A stretch of 64,000 nucleotides of DNA from Rothia aeria (GTDB taxonomy: Bacteria > Actinomycetota > Actinomycetes > Actinomycetales > Micrococcaceae), in assembly GCA_002355935.1 (NCBI GenBank), contig AP017895.1:496001-560000 (forward strand), read 5' to 3'. Of this stretch, positions 9,747 to 19,668 are shown one piece after another. The notes beneath the pieces were generated by a model, which saw only the letters and a list, made by a program, of their open reading frames with translations, was not told the DNA's origin and did not search any database. Numbering within the stretch: position 1 is the stretch's first letter; each line of letters opens with the position of its first letter. A program made the position numbers and the translations under genes.

Positions 9747-10978
9747 GTGAGCGCCACATGCCCCGCACGTCGGATCGTCTGGTCGAGCAGATCCCTAGTC
9801 CCCATGGCGCTCGCCATGATTGCTGCCGGATTTGATTTCTATGTGCCGGTCAGCGCGTTCTTCCTGGAAAGCCGTGGGTTATCGCTCACCGATATTTTCA
9901 TGCTGGAAAGTGTTTTGGTCGCTAGTATTTTGGTGGCTGAAATTCCTGCCGGGGTTATTGGCGACCGTTTCGACCGCCGGAGACTCGTAGGTGCCGGTTT
10001 TGTGTTCAACGCGATTGCTGAGATTCTTTTTGCCACTGGCACAAATTTCTCCATTTATGCTCTTTCATTTGTGATGAGTGGGCTGAGTATTGCCATGCTT
10101 ACGGGGGTGCAAGACGCCTATATTTATGATTCCCTTGGCGATGATGCTGATGCGAAAGCGGTTGGCGCGTGGGGGCATCTTAGCGCCCTGATGCTCACCG
10201 CGGGGGTAACAGGTTCCGTGGTGGGTTCTGCGTTGGGGTCCGTCGATATTTCACTGCCCGCTCTGTTATCGGCGGCAATGGCCGTAGTTGCGGCAGTTTG
10301 TGTGGCGTTTTTGCCGCAGCAGAACCCGAAAACTCACGATAAACACCCTGAAACTTCGTGGGTTTCGCTAAAAATAGGCGTGAAACTACTTTTACCTCAC
10401 CGCTTCTGCTGTACGTTGCGGTAGGTTCGAGCGCATCCTTTGCACTTTTCAACGCGGTGTACACGCTGAACCAGCCGCTTTTTGCCGCACAAGATGTGCC
10501 TATTGCAACATGGGGTGTGATCGCTGGTGTCGGTCAGCTCCTTGCGGCAGGGTATAACTATGCGGCGGGGCGTATCGAGAAGCGGGTAGGGCGCAAAACC
10601 GCGCTTCTGCTGGCCATGGGGTATGGTGCTGCGGGCTTCTGCCTGATGGCGGTGCCGCATGTCCTTGCCGTAGTATCGGGGTTCTTACTCGTGGTGGTGG
10701 GTATTCACGCGCGCGGGCCGATCACCTCTGCTGTAACCAATAAACTGATTCCTGCACATCGCCGCGCCACAGTGCTGAATGTGGCAAGCTCTGTCGGGAG
10801 CCTCGTGGGTATTGTGGTGAACCCGCTCGTAGGTCTGGGTGCGGAAACGAGCACGCGCCTCACCGTGCTGGCGATCGGCGGGGTGTTGCTGGCACTAACC
10901 CTCACCTGGATTCCAATTGCTAACCGTTACTTGGGGGCAGATGAGGATGCTGACATGACGGAAGCCCACGTTTTGTAG
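9747..10978 (+). CDS. MFS transporter (one frameshift)
   Basis: A major facilitator superfamily transporter of about 410 residues with twelve predicted helices. The GTG start at 9747 follows CAGGAG by six bases. The loop between helices 2 and 3 carries the MFS signature GVIGDRFDRRRLVGAG (about residues 70-85), and an equivalent RIEKRVGRKTALLLAMG appears in the second half. The frame breaks in the TTTT run 10390-10393; one added T joins the halves as VKLLLTSPLLLYVAVG. Substrate unknown; the proportions suit a drug or small-metabolite exporter. Confidence 0.8.
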
Positions 10979-11052
10979 GCTATTGCGCATGCGGTGACTT
11001 AATAACCCGCGAAATGCACAATAGCTCGCCGAATAGACAAGCGGGGAGGGGC

Positions 11053-12306
11053 CTACTGTGAGGCCCAGCCCAGGATTGCCTCAAAGAAGCGCTCGCAGTC
11101 CCGTAACTGTTCAAGCTCAACCCACTCGTTCGGTGAGTGGGCTTGGGCAATATCGCCGGGGCCGCACACGATGCTCTCAACCCCGGCGCGCTGGAACAGC
11201 CCCGCCTCCGTGCCGTAGGTGACCTTCTGCGGTGCCTCGGTTAAGCCTAATAGTGTATTTGCCAGGCGCACCAGCTCAGCATCGTCCGGGGTCCCCAGAC
11301 CGGGGACGGCCGCCAGCAGCTCATGCTGCACCTGCACCTGTGCCGTCAACGACCCCGGTTCGGCGCCCGCGAGCTCCTCGGCGCGGGCCGCGCGGGCGTG
11401 CATCCTCGGCAGGATTGCCCCAAAAAGCTCGTCCTCAAGACGCTGCACCACGGACTCCGTGGTCATTGACGGTAAGATGCGGAAATCATACTCCAGCACG
11501 GCGCGTTCGGCCACGATATTGTACTGCACGCCGCCGCGCGCGAAATTCACCCCACCGGTTGCGTGCGGCACCACGAACGCCTGATCGAACGGGCCTTCCT
11601 GCTCCCAGCTATCAGCCAGGCGTGCGAAGAACGTAATGAACTCCCCGGCGGCATTGACGGCACTCACCCCGTGCGTGGCCAATGAGGCGTGTTTGGCGAC
11701 CCCGGTGATGCTGACCCTGCCGCGGTGCGCACCCTTGTGGGCTGAGATGACGCGCATTGAGGTGGGTTCACCCACCACGCAGAACTGCGGGTGAACGCCG
11801 CGGTGTGTGAACTCCTCAATGAGGGCGGGCGCCCCAACACACCCGACTTCCTCGTCGTAGGTGAACGCAAAGTGCAGGGGCACACGCAGTCTATCCTGCC
11901 GGATGCGTGGCAACAGCCACAGTGCCGCCCCCAGGTAGCCTTTCATATCGCACACACCCCGCCCGTATGCGCGGGTTCCCTCAACACGCACCGTGAACGG
12001 GTCAGAGTCCCAGATTTGCCCCTCCACGGGTACCACGTCGGTGTGCCCCGAAATAATAATGCCCCCGTTCACCGTGCCGTCGGCTGCCGGGATGGTGATG
12101 AAAAGGTTGGCCCGTGTGCCGTCTTCACTGTAGCTGCGGTGCCCAGTGTGCCCGTGGCGGGCAAATTCGGCCTCAATGTAGTCAATAATGTCTAGGTTGG
12201 AGGTTTGGGCGATACTGGGGAACGCAATCAGGCGGCGTGTGTACTCCAAAGATTCAGGCAGCAGCGGGGCGGAGGCGCTCTCTGCGGGTGCGGCGGCGGC
12301 GGTCAC
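11053..12306 (-). CDS. argE: M20-family deacylase, acetylornithine deacetylase type
   Basis: A 417-residue zinc-dependent M20A amidohydrolase. Visible metal and catalytic landmarks are SGHTDVVPVEG (about residues 88-98), GRGVCDMKGYLG (about 123-134), the TYDEEVGCVGAP catalytic Glu pair, CVVGEPTS and the C-terminal AHSPNEWVELEQL. This order fits ArgE, which removes acetate from N-acetylornithine; closely related deacylases such as succinyl-diaminopimelate desuccinylase cannot be excluded. The GTG start at 12306 has GGAG upstream. No other arg genes are nearby. Confidence 0.75.
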   Translation of the reverse strand: MTAAAAPAESASAPLLPESLEYTRRLIAFPSIAQTSNLDIIDYIEAEFARHGHTGHRSYSEDGTRANLFITIPAADGTVNGGIIISGHTDVVPVEGQIWDSDPFTVRVEGTRAYGRGVCDMKGYLGAALWLLPRIRQDRLRVPLHFAFTYDEEVGCVGAPALIEEFTHRGVHPQFCVVGEPTSMRVISAHKGAHRGRVSITGVAKHASLATHGVSAVNAAGEFITFFARLADSWEQEGPFDQAFVVPHATGGVNFARGGVQYNIVAERAVLEYDFRILPSMTTESVVQRLEDELFGAILPRMHARAARAEELAGAEPGSLTAQVQVQHELLAAVPGLGTPDDAELVRLANTLLGLTEAPQKVTYGTEAGLFQRAGVESIVCGPGDIAQAHSPNEWVELEQLRDCERFFEAILGWASQ

Positions 12307-12426
12307 GGGGGTTCTCCTTCAGGTGTTGACCTGTGTGGTTTATGTTGTTCTACCTATTTAACCCTAGTGCGCCTCGTAATCCCAGTGCTTTTGCCCGCAG
12401 GTGCCGGGCGTCTCTTAATGGTCGGC

Positions 12427-12491
12427 AAAACGTGGCTTTTCAGCGCACATCAGCGCCCTATGCGCCGCTTCTGGGCCGAAAAGCCACGTTT
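12427..12491 (-). terminator. Hairpin after flavin reductase gene
   Basis: AAAACGTGGCTTTTC (12427-12441) and GAAAAGCCACGTTT (12478-12491) form a 14-bp stem around a 36-nt loop. It follows the leftward flavin reductase gene by 21 nt and probably ends that transcript. The rest of 12307-12512 shows no gene. Confidence 0.65.
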
Positions 12492-12512
12492 GACGCCTCG
12501 CAGCGGCGTATT

Positions 12513-13043
12513 TTAGATAGCGTAATTGACGGTGGAGTGCTCCCCCAGCGCATGGAATTCCCGTGAATGGTACACGAGCGGGGTGCCGGTGAGGTCGTGG
12601 CGTACGAACTCTTCCACCTGGGCGGTGAAGACTAGGGCCGGGCCAGCTTCCACCCGGCTGAGCGGGGTTGCGCGCAGTACCCGGCGGATATCGTGCACCA
12701 GCGGCTCACCGGTTGCAATGAACTCCCAGGCGGAGGTGTCCGCAAAACGAGGGTAGCCGTGCGTGGCGAAATTACGTGCTATCTGCACGTTTTCGGCATC
12801 CAGCAGGTGGATGAGGAACGAGTCGGCGGCGGCGATTTTCCCGGCCGACCCGCTGTCTGCCTTGAGAGAGAACGCCACAATGGGCGGCTCTGCCGCAATG
12901 GAGGTGACGGAGGAGGCGGTGAAACCTGCCGGTTCGCCGTTCTCATCGGTTGCGGTAATGACGGCGACACCTGCGGGGTGATGCCCGAACGCCTGCTTAA
13001 AGAGCTCGGTGGTGTCTACAGTTCGGTAAGCGACCTCGGTCAT
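12513..13043 (-). CDS. Flavin reductase-like domain protein
   Basis: A 176-residue single-domain protein of the flavin reductase (FMN-binding split-barrel) family, which reduces FMN with NAD(P)H or supplies reduced flavin to a monooxygenase. Typical features are FGHHPAGVAVITA near residue 20, the GFTASSVTSIAAEPPIVAFS strand-loop, and HLLDAENVQIARNFA. No oxygenase partner gene is adjacent, so the physiological acceptor is open. It probably has its own promoter within 13044-13338. Confidence 0.8.
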   Translation of the reverse strand: MTEVAYRTVDTTELFKQAFGHHPAGVAVITATDENGEPAGFTASSVTSIAAEPPIVAFSLKADSGSAGKIAAADSFLIHLLDAENVQIARNFATHGYPRFADTSAWEFIATGEPLVHDIRRVLRATPLSRVEAGPALVFTAQVEEFVRHDLTGTPLVYHSREFHALGEHSTVNYAI

Positions 13044-13161
13044 AGTAGGTTCTTTCTCTGCGGCTGCACTCGGTTTAATCTACCTTTAGGGTAAATCTCG
13101 GGTGGGCGTAGCGCCTGTTTTATGTCCCAATATTTCTAAGACTTACTTTTTGTGAAGCGCC

Positions 13162-13189
13162 GGGCGCAATGTTACGTAACATTGCGCCC
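13162..13189. promoter_or_regulatory. 28-bp perfect palindrome, candidate operator
   Basis: GGGCGCAATGTTAC is followed immediately by its exact reverse complement GTAACATTGCGCCC, giving a loopless 14+14 bp palindrome centred on TTACGTAA. It lies about 120 bp upstream of the flavin reductase start and 150 bp past the decarboxylase stop. No T tract follows on the minus strand, so a protein-binding site seems likelier than a terminator. The rest of 13044-13338 shows no gene. Confidence 0.5.
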
Positions 13190-13338
13190 CCTGAGGCGGG
13201 CGCATCCGGTGAATACTGCGCGGCGCGCTGAAGGCAAGAGTCGCCGGGATGCGGGCCCGCACGGGGCGCCAGAAAAGACGAGTGGGTTCGGGGCTCGCTG
13301 ACGGTGCGGGCAGACCCACGCCCCACGGTTAGGGTGCG

Positions 13339-15036
13339 CTACTCTTTGCGGTTAATGGCGGCCGCCATGGCCCCGAAATCACGCAGCAGCTGCGGCATGT
13401 CATCCCGGTCGGTGACTACCTCAATAAATACCGCCTTATCCCGTGTTTCGCGGGCGGTTGCGCAGGCGGTGGCCAGCTCATCCACGGTCGCCGCCCGCAG
13501 CACCAGCACCGTCTGGTCGGTGCCCCCGAACGCGGCCGGGATTTTCTGCCAATCATAGGTGGCGATGTCGTTATAGGTGGCGTTAGGGCCGTGGATGGAA
13601 CGCTCAATCGTGTACCCGTCGTTATTAATAAGAAAGATCACCGGGGTGAGCCGGTGCCTGAAAATGGATCCAAGCTCCTGCACGGTCAGCTGCGCCGAAC
13701 CGTCACCAATGAACAGCACCCCGCGTGCCTGCTCATCCGCCAGGGCCGTCCCGAGCAGGGCTGGCAGCGAGTACCCGATCGAACCCCACAGCGGCATACC
13801 AATAAACCTGGTCTGGGCGGGGAATGACTGCTGCGCCATACCGAAGAACGACGTGCCCATCTCAACCACCACATTATTGCGGGAATCCAGGTGCGAGGGG
13901 ATGATGCTCCACAGCGCCTGCTGGGTGAGCGGCCTGTCGCCGCAGGCTGGCACCCCGGTAGGTTCAGGCTCACCGTAGTCGGGCAGGGTGGTGCCGTGCG
14001 CTGGTACGGTGTGCTCGGCTGGGCGCACCCCGGCATCCAGCGCGGCTTCTTTAAGGATGCGCAGGGCATCCGTGAAGGCTAAGGGAGCGAAAATTTTACG
14101 CCCAATCTGGGTTTGTTCGGCATCAACGGTGATGGTGCGGGCCGCGTCAATCTGGTGGGTGTACAACCCCGAGGTGGTGTCGGTGAACTGCACACCCGCC
14201 AGGATGAGCGCCTGGGCCTCTTCAACGGTGGCGCGGGTGGTGCTTGCGGAAAGCCCGCCAATGTAGACACCGGCGAACTGCGGGGAGGTCTCATCCAGGA
14301 TGGACTTGCCCCAGATCATGGTGGCGAAGGGCAGCCCGGTGCTTTCCACAAGGTCACGCAGGTTTTCGGTGGCGCCAAGGCGTTCGGTCATAATGTCCGC
14401 CAGCACGGCGGCCTTTTTGTCGCGCAAAAACTCGGTGGCAGCGACCCGGAACTCATGCTCAACGCTGGGGGAGGAGACGCGCAGGTTTACGTTCAGTGGC
14501 GCGGCGGGCTTTGCGGCGGCGGCAACAGCCACATCCACGGGCAGCATAATGTACCCCGGCTTGTGGTGCAGCACGGCATCACGCAGCACCCGGTCAATGT
14601 CGCTGGCGGCGGTGGCGGGCTGCAGCACCGCCGTTGCGGCTGAAACTTCGGCGGCCATGCGCACAAAATGCTGGAAGTCGCCGTCGCCGAGGGTGTGGTG
14701 CATGCGCAGGTGCGCATTTTGGGCGGCGAGCGAGGGCGCACCCACAATGTGGATGACAGGCACGTTTTCGGCATATGAGCCAGCGGTGGCGTTAATAGCG
14801 GATAGTTCCCCCACCCCGTAGGTGGTCAGCAGCGCGCCAACCCCTCTGATGCGGGCGTACCCGTCGGCGGCGTACCCGGCGTTGAGCTCGTTGGCGTTAC
14901 CCACCCAGCTAATATCCGGGTGGGCGAGTACGTCGTCGAGGAACTGTAAGTTAAAATCGCCGGGCACACCAAAAAGGTGGTTCACGCCCAGTTCAGCGAG
15001 GCGGTCAAGCAGGTAGTTTCCAACGTTATAGGTCAT
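13339..15036 (-). CDS. Thiamine diphosphate-dependent 2-oxo acid decarboxylase
   Basis: A 565-residue enzyme of the pyruvate/indolepyruvate decarboxylase family, converting a 2-oxo acid to an aldehyde and CO2. The N-terminal Pyr domain begins NVGNYLLDRLAELGVNHLFG and contains the conserved catalytic Glu in GNANELNAGYAADGYAR and the HH pair in LRMHHTLGDG. The C-terminal PP domain has the TPP/Mg motif GDGSAQLTVQELG to NNDGYTIE. Whether pyruvate, indolepyruvate or branched-chain oxo acids are preferred cannot be read from sequence alone. No alcohol dehydrogenase is adjacent. Confidence 0.85.
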   Translation of the reverse strand: MTYNVGNYLLDRLAELGVNHLFGVPGDFNLQFLDDVLAHPDISWVGNANELNAGYAADGYARIRGVGALLTTYGVGELSAINATAGSYAENVPVIHIVGAPSLAAQNAHLRMHHTLGDGDFQHFVRMAAEVSAATAVLQPATAASDIDRVLRDAVLHHKPGYIMLPVDVAVAAAAKPAAPLNVNLRVSSPSVEHEFRVAATEFLRDKKAAVLADIMTERLGATENLRDLVESTGLPFATMIWGKSILDETSPQFAGVYIGGLSASTTRATVEEAQALILAGVQFTDTTSGLYTHQIDAARTITVDAEQTQIGRKIFAPLAFTDALRILKEAALDAGVRPAEHTVPAHGTTLPDYGEPEPTGVPACGDRPLTQQALWSIIPSHLDSRNNVVVEMGTSFFGMAQQSFPAQTRFIGMPLWGSIGYSLPALLGTALADEQARGVLFIGDGSAQLTVQELGSIFRHRLTPVIFLINNDGYTIERSIHGPNATYNDIATYDWQKIPAAFGGTDQTVLVLRAATVDELATACATARETRDKAVFIEVVTDRDDMPQLLRDFGAMAAAINRKE

Positions 15037-15276
15037 GAGGGCCTCGCTTTCAAGATGCAGTGCTGTGCGCGGTGACCGCGCACCTTGCGCACCTATTGGT
15101 GGGGGAACGGGGGTGCTGTATCAGCTGTCGTGCCAATATTGCAGTTTTATGTGTCATAAAACATAGTTGTCTTTCATCATAGCTTGCCGTCCCAGCTTCA
15201 CGCACCAGATACCCTTCATACCGCGCCATACCGGCGATTTCAGCCCCTGCAGCACAGCAGAATATGCGCCCCTATA

Positions 15277-15304
15277 TTGTGACTTCATATATTCCCACTA
15301 CTAT
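15277..15304 (+). promoter_or_regulatory. Candidate promoter of the surface-glycan region
   Basis: TTGTGA (15277-15282) and TACTAT (15299-15304) are spaced by 16 bp, a reasonable housekeeping-sigma promoter, about 75 bp upstream of the DUF6541 gene. The rest of the 345-bp gap after the decarboxylase shows no gene. Confidence 0.4.
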
Positions 15305-15381
15305 TGAGAGGGAGAACCGTCTGATTCCCACCAGAACGCAGACACCCGCAGAGTAAGGCTTAACGGCTAGGAGAACACCGA

Positions 15382-17454
15382 ATGGAAACGACCTGGGCAT
15401 CGCTCACTATTCCGCTGATAGTGGGTGCTCTGATACTTCTCATCCCGGGTCTTATCGTTGCCGTAGCCTTACGGCAACGCGGCGTGGAGGCGCTGGGTCT
15501 AGCCGCGCCTATCTCCGTCGGAATTTTTGGTGTGAGCGCAATTGTGGCCTCTAAAGCGGGGATACGTTTCTCCCTGCTAGTTCCCCTGGGGTTCGCGGTT
15601 ATTGTGGCGGCCATCCTGTACGCGCTGTGCTGGTTTTTGGAGCGCCGCGGCTGGCTGGATGCGCCCGCATCCGCTCACCCGGTAGATAGCGGCCGGACGG
15701 CGGACGGCGGGGCCTCAGAGAAACCGTTGAACCGTGTGATTCGCGGCTGGTTCTCGCGGGAGATGCTCATCTGTTACGCCGGTGTTCTTATCGGTTTTGT
15801 GCTGCTGTACTGGAGTATTGCCCGCGCCATTGGGCGCCCCGAATATATTTCACAGACCTACGACGCGAACTTTCACCTGAACGCCATCCGCTACATAGCG
15901 GATACGGGCGATGCCTCCTCGCTGACTATTGCCAGCATGACCTCCGGCGGTGAACCCCCGGCATTCTACCCCGCGGCGTGGCACGGCGTCGCAACAGTTA
16001 TCTACCAGGCGACGGGTGTGAGCGTGCCAGCTACCGCGAACCTGGTGAGTGTGCTGGTGGGGGCCGTGATCTGGCCGCTGTCGCTCATGTACCTGGTGCG
16101 TTCCACGGTGCGGGTGAGTGCCCCAGCTCTTCTGAGCGTGGGTATTATTGCCGCCTCATACACAGCGTTCCCGATGCTTCTCATTAACTTCGGGGTGCTG
16201 TACCCCAATAGCCTGGGTATCGCGGCGCTGCCGGTGGGTCTGGGGCTTTTCGCCCAGCTGCTGCGCACGGTGCAGATCCGGCGTATTGAGACCGTGCCCG
16301 CCCTGTGTGCAGGGTTTTTCGTGGCGCTAGGTATCGCCTTGGCGAACCCCAACGTTGTTATGGGGATGCTCGCCTTCGCGCTGCCGATCGTGCTGGTGCG
16401 CATTGTGTTGCAGGTGCGCGCCGTATGGCGCAGGGAGCTAAAACCGCTAATATTCGCGGTTCAGCTGGTGCTGCTGGCCCTATTCCCCGTGATTCTGAAC
16501 TTTTTGTGGGGTGTGGTGCGCCCGCCTAAGGCTGCCGGGGGCTGGGAGCCGGCCACACGTGATAGCACCGCTATCGGTGAGGCACTGTTCAACGGTCAGA
16601 TTTATAACGGGCTGCTGTGGACTGTTTCGGTGCTCGCGCTTATTGGCGCCTACTACCTCATAAGCCGCCGCAGCGTGGGTATTTGGCTGGTGCTCAGCTG
16701 GGTGTACGCCATGTACTTTTACGTTGCCAGCCGCTGGATGACTTGGGATGAGGGTCGCGACTGGGTGCTGGGCATCTGGTACCACGACCCGTTCCGTTTG
16801 GCCGCGAATGTTCCCGCGCTGGCAGCCCCCGTAGCGGTGATGGGTGTGCACGCCGCCTACCTGTGGTTACGTGCAGCCGTGCGCCTTGTGGGTGAGCGCA
16901 TCACCCCGGTGGGGGAGCGCCACGCCATTATTTCGCCTCTGCTGGCGATTGTGCTGTTGGTGCCTTTGGGGTTCAATACGCAGACGGACCCCAATATGCA
17001 GCGGTATATTGAGGTCACACAACAAATGTACCTGCCGAAGGATCATGCGCTCCTAATATCGATTGATGAGCGTGATGTGATCAACCACCTGCACGAGTAT
17101 GTTCCAGCCGGTGACACTGTGGTTGTGCAGCCGTGGACCGGCGGTTCGCTCGCGTACGCTTTGACCGGTTATAAGGTCACTGCCACGCACCCCCAGTACA
17201 CTGCCACCTCAAATGCTCAAGAAATATATCAGCACCTTAATGAGGCTACCCCCGATTCAGCGGTCTGCTCGGCAATCCGTAGCGAAAAGGCGTACTATTA
17301 CCTGGATTTTAAGGGCGCTGAAATTAATGAGCATATTAGGGGAGACCACCGCGCACAGTACCCCGGCCTGCAGGACCTTAAAGATAAGAATGTAGCGGAA
17401 CCGGTGTATTCAAAGGGGGACGCAACCCTGTACCGTATTACGGCATGCAACTAA
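15382..17454 (+). CDS. DUF6541 polytopic membrane protein (GT-C-like)
   Basis: A 690-residue protein with about a dozen membrane helices and a C-terminal soluble domain of about 150 residues. It matches my recollection of DUF6541, an actinobacterial family found in cell-surface glycan loci and resembling GT-C glycosyltransferases. Consistent with that, the first large extracytoplasmic loop contains SQTYDANFHLNAIRYI, an acidic/His loop like those that bind polyprenyl-phosphate donors. The start follows TAGGAGAAC. It heads a cluster of glycosyltransferase genes, so a role in adding sugars to a wall polymer is likely but unproven. Confidence 0.7.
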   Translation: METTWASLTIPLIVGALILLIPGLIVAVALRQRGVEALGLAAPISVGIFGVSAIVASKAGIRFSLLVPLGFAVIVAAILYALCWFLERRGWLDAPASAHPVDSGRTADGGASEKPLNRVIRGWFSREMLICYAGVLIGFVLLYWSIARAIGRPEYISQTYDANFHLNAIRYIADTGDASSLTIASMTSGGEPPAFYPAAWHGVATVIYQATGVSVPATANLVSVLVGAVIWPLSLMYLVRSTVRVSAPALLSVGIIAASYTAFPMLLINFGVLYPNSLGIAALPVGLGLFAQLLRTVQIRRIETVPALCAGFFVALGIALANPNVVMGMLAFALPIVLVRIVLQVRAVWRRELKPLIFAVQLVLLALFPVILNFLWGVVRPPKAAGGWEPATRDSTAIGEALFNGQIYNGLLWTVSVLALIGAYYLISRRSVGIWLVLSWVYAMYFYVASRWMTWDEGRDWVLGIWYHDPFRLAANVPALAAPVAVMGVHAAYLWLRAAVRLVGERITPVGERHAIISPLLAIVLLVPLGFNTQTDPNMQRYIEVTQQMYLPKDHALLISIDERDVINHLHEYVPAGDTVVVQPWTGGSLAYALTGYKVTATHPQYTATSNAQEIYQHLNEATPDSAVCSAIRSEKAYYYLDFKGAEINEHIRGDHRAQYPGLQDLKDKNVAEPVYSKGDATLYRITACN

Positions 17455-17605
17455 GAAAACCGGCCTGTATAAAGATACGCAATCTTATGATGAGCTAACT
17501 CTCAGGTCTATCTTGTATTTTTAGATTGGCTAAAAAGTGACTGATAGAATGTAAAAAATCACACGCTCAGTCTCAAGTTTTTGACGCCCGGAAGGAATGC
17601 CCTGC

Positions 17606-18343
17606 ATGGCCCAAGAGAGTTCGCCGCACGAGCCGCGTACGCTCATCATTATGCCCGCGTGGAATGAGGAAGAAGTGATCGGTGGCACTATCACCGAGCT
17701 GTTCCGCATGATGCCCGAGGTAGACCTTGTGGTGGTCAACGACGGCTCTACCGACCACACCTCAGAGATTGCCCGCGCCGCCGGGGCGTTCGTCATTGAC
17801 CTGCCCTACAATATGGGCATTGGCGGGGCGCTGCGCACCGGGTATAAGTATGCGCGCCGCATGGATTATGACCGCGCCATTCAGGTGGATGCAGACGGCC
17901 AGCATGACCCGAAGGGTATCCGTACTGTCTTGGCTGGTCTGGAAGACGCCAATATTTCGATTGGGTCGCGGTTCGCTCAGGCAACCAACTATAAGGTGTC
18001 GGGGCCGCGTAAATGGGCGATGGTTGTTCTGGCGCGCATGTTCACCATGATTTCGGGGGAGAAGTTCACGGATGCCACCTCCGGGTTCCGTGCCGCCGAC
18101 CGCCGCGCCATTAACCAGTACTGTGAGCACCTGCCCGCCGAATACCTGGGGGACTGTATTGATGCCTGTGTGATGGCTGTCCGTGCGGGGCTGACCGTGA
18201 AACAGGTTCCCGTTGAGATGCGTGAACGGCAGGGCGGCACCCCCTCGTCAAGCCCCATTAAATCCGCAATTTACCTGGTGCGTTCGTTCTTCTCGTTCGG
18301 CATGTCGATGACCCGTAAGAAGACTTCGGTGGAGGGTAACTAG
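17606..18343 (+). CDS. Family 2 glycosyltransferase, polyprenyl-phosphate sugar synthase type
   Basis: A 245-residue GT-A enzyme resembling dolichyl-phosphate mannose/glucose synthases. It shows the donor motifs LIIMPAWNEEEVIGG, VVVNDGSTDHT and the metal-binding QVDADGQHDPKG. No membrane anchor is evident. I chose the ATG at 17606 because GAAGGA lies nine bases upstream; an ATG at 17597 would overlap that site. The next gene encodes a DUF2304 membrane protein, a common partner of this enzyme type. Confidence 0.85.
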   Translation: MAQESSPHEPRTLIIMPAWNEEEVIGGTITELFRMMPEVDLVVVNDGSTDHTSEIARAAGAFVIDLPYNMGIGGALRTGYKYARRMDYDRAIQVDADGQHDPKGIRTVLAGLEDANISIGSRFAQATNYKVSGPRKWAMVVLARMFTMISGEKFTDATSGFRAADRRAINQYCEHLPAEYLGDCIDACVMAVRAGLTVKQVPVEMRERQGGTPSSSPIKSAIYLVRSFFSFGMSMTRKKTSVEGN

Positions 18344-18347
18344 ACGT

Positions 18348-18745
18348 ATGGCTGCAAATATTTTTTCCTCATCATCGTCATTTTCATGGTGTGCCTGGTG
18401 CTCATGCAGGTGCGCAACCAGAACATGAAAGAGAAGTACGCGGCGCTGTGGCTTAGCGTCGGCGGCGTCATGATTGTGCTGGCGCTGTTCCCCAAGTTGC
18501 TGGACTGGTTCTCGTCCCTGGTGGGTATTGAAACCCCCGTGAACCTGCTGTTTTTGATTGCCATTGTGATGCTCATGGGCATTAGCCTGCACCTGACCCT
18601 TGCCATCTCAAAACTCACTGATGATGCGCGCACTATCGCCGAAGAAGTGGCGATTATGCGCGCCCTGCAACGCCAGCCGGAGGGTGCCGCAGGGCGCGGG
18701 AACACCCCGGCCTCCGAAACGAACACCCCCAAATCCTCCAACTAA
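18348..18745 (+). CDS. DUF2304 membrane protein (one frameshift)
   Basis: About 132 residues. DUF2304 proteins are small membrane proteins next to polyprenyl-phosphate sugar synthases. In the raw sequence the first ATG in the long frame is at 18386, inside a membrane helix. An ATG at 18348, four bases past the previous stop, becomes in-frame if one T is added to the six-T run 18361-18366, giving MAANIFFLIIVIFMVCLVLM. Three helices follow, then a Pro/Thr/Asn-rich tail. Tight spacing implies coupling with the upstream glycosyltransferase. Confidence 0.7.
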
Positions 18746-18778
18746 CTTTCCCCCTCACACTCACACCTGGGAGCCACT

Positions 18779-19654
18779 ATGACCGTAGATATTCTTTTCC
18801 CCTACTATGGCGATGTTGAACTCATGAAGCAGGCCGTCCGCTCGGTGATTGGGCAGAGCAACCCCGACTGGCGCCTGATCGTGGTTGATGACGGCTACCC
18901 GGACGAATCAATCCCCGGCTGGTTCGCCTCACTCAATGATGAGCGCATCACCTATATGCGCAACGAGAAGAACTTGGGCGCGAACGGCAACTACCGCAAA
19001 TGCCTCACCTTCGTGGAGAACGAGCTGGTCACGGTCATGGGCGCTGACGACGTGATGCTGCCTAACTATGTGCAGTGGCTGGTTGATGCGGCGGCGGCCC
19101 ACCCGCAGGCGAGCGTCTTCCAGCCGGGCGTGGTGGTGATTGACGAGCATAATGCGGCCTCAAACACCCTGGTGGAGAAAACGAAGGCGTTCTACCGGCC
19201 GAACCATTCCACACTGCTGCAGGGTGAGGACCTTGCGCTGTCGCTGCTGCGCGGCAACTGGTTCTACTTCCCCTCCCTGGGCTGGCGTGCTGATGCGATC
19301 ACCCAGACCGGGTTCCGGCAGGGGCTGAACGTGGTGCAGGATATGGCGCTAGTGCTCGATATTGCGATGAACGGCGGCGCCCTGTTCTACGATAAGACCC
19401 TGGCGTTCATGTACCGCCGCCACGGTGGTTCTGACTCTTCGTGGCGTGCCCTTGAAGGGACCCGTTTCGACGAGGAGCGCACCTATTTCACCACGATCGC
19501 CGCCGAACTGGAGGCCCTGAGGTGGAAGAAGGCAGCGAAGGCGGCACGCATCCGGTTCTCATCCCGTGCGCACGCGCTGACTCTGCTGCCGAAGGCTGCG
19601 CTGGCGAAAAAGTGGCGGGGCGTGAAAAACCTTGCTGTTCATGTGGTGAAGTAG
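18779..19654 (+). CDS. Family 2 glycosyltransferase
   Basis: A 291-residue GT-A glycosyltransferase. Motifs are VDILFPYYGDVELMKQAVRS at the N terminus, IVVDDGYPD and VTVMGADDVMLP (the DxD metal site). It lies 33 nt downstream of the DUF2304 gene and just before a flippase, consistent with repeat-unit assembly of a surface polysaccharide on the inner face of the membrane. Sugar specificity is not deducible. Confidence 0.85.
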   Translation: MTVDILFPYYGDVELMKQAVRSVIGQSNPDWRLIVVDDGYPDESIPGWFASLNDERITYMRNEKNLGANGNYRKCLTFVENELVTVMGADDVMLPNYVQWLVDAAAAHPQASVFQPGVVVIDEHNAASNTLVEKTKAFYRPNHSTLLQGEDLALSLLRGNWFYFPSLGWRADAITQTGFRQGLNVVQDMALVLDIAMNGGALFYDKTLAFMYRRHGGSDSSWRALEGTRFDEERTYFTTIAAELEALRWKKAAKAARIRFSSRAHALTLLPKAALAKKWRGVKNLAVHVVK

Positions 19655-19668
19655 CTGGGCTGCCGGTG

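Noticed and set aside
13240-13290. tRNA-like GGTTCGGGGC segment
   Set aside because: No acceptor or anticodon stems can be drawn around it.
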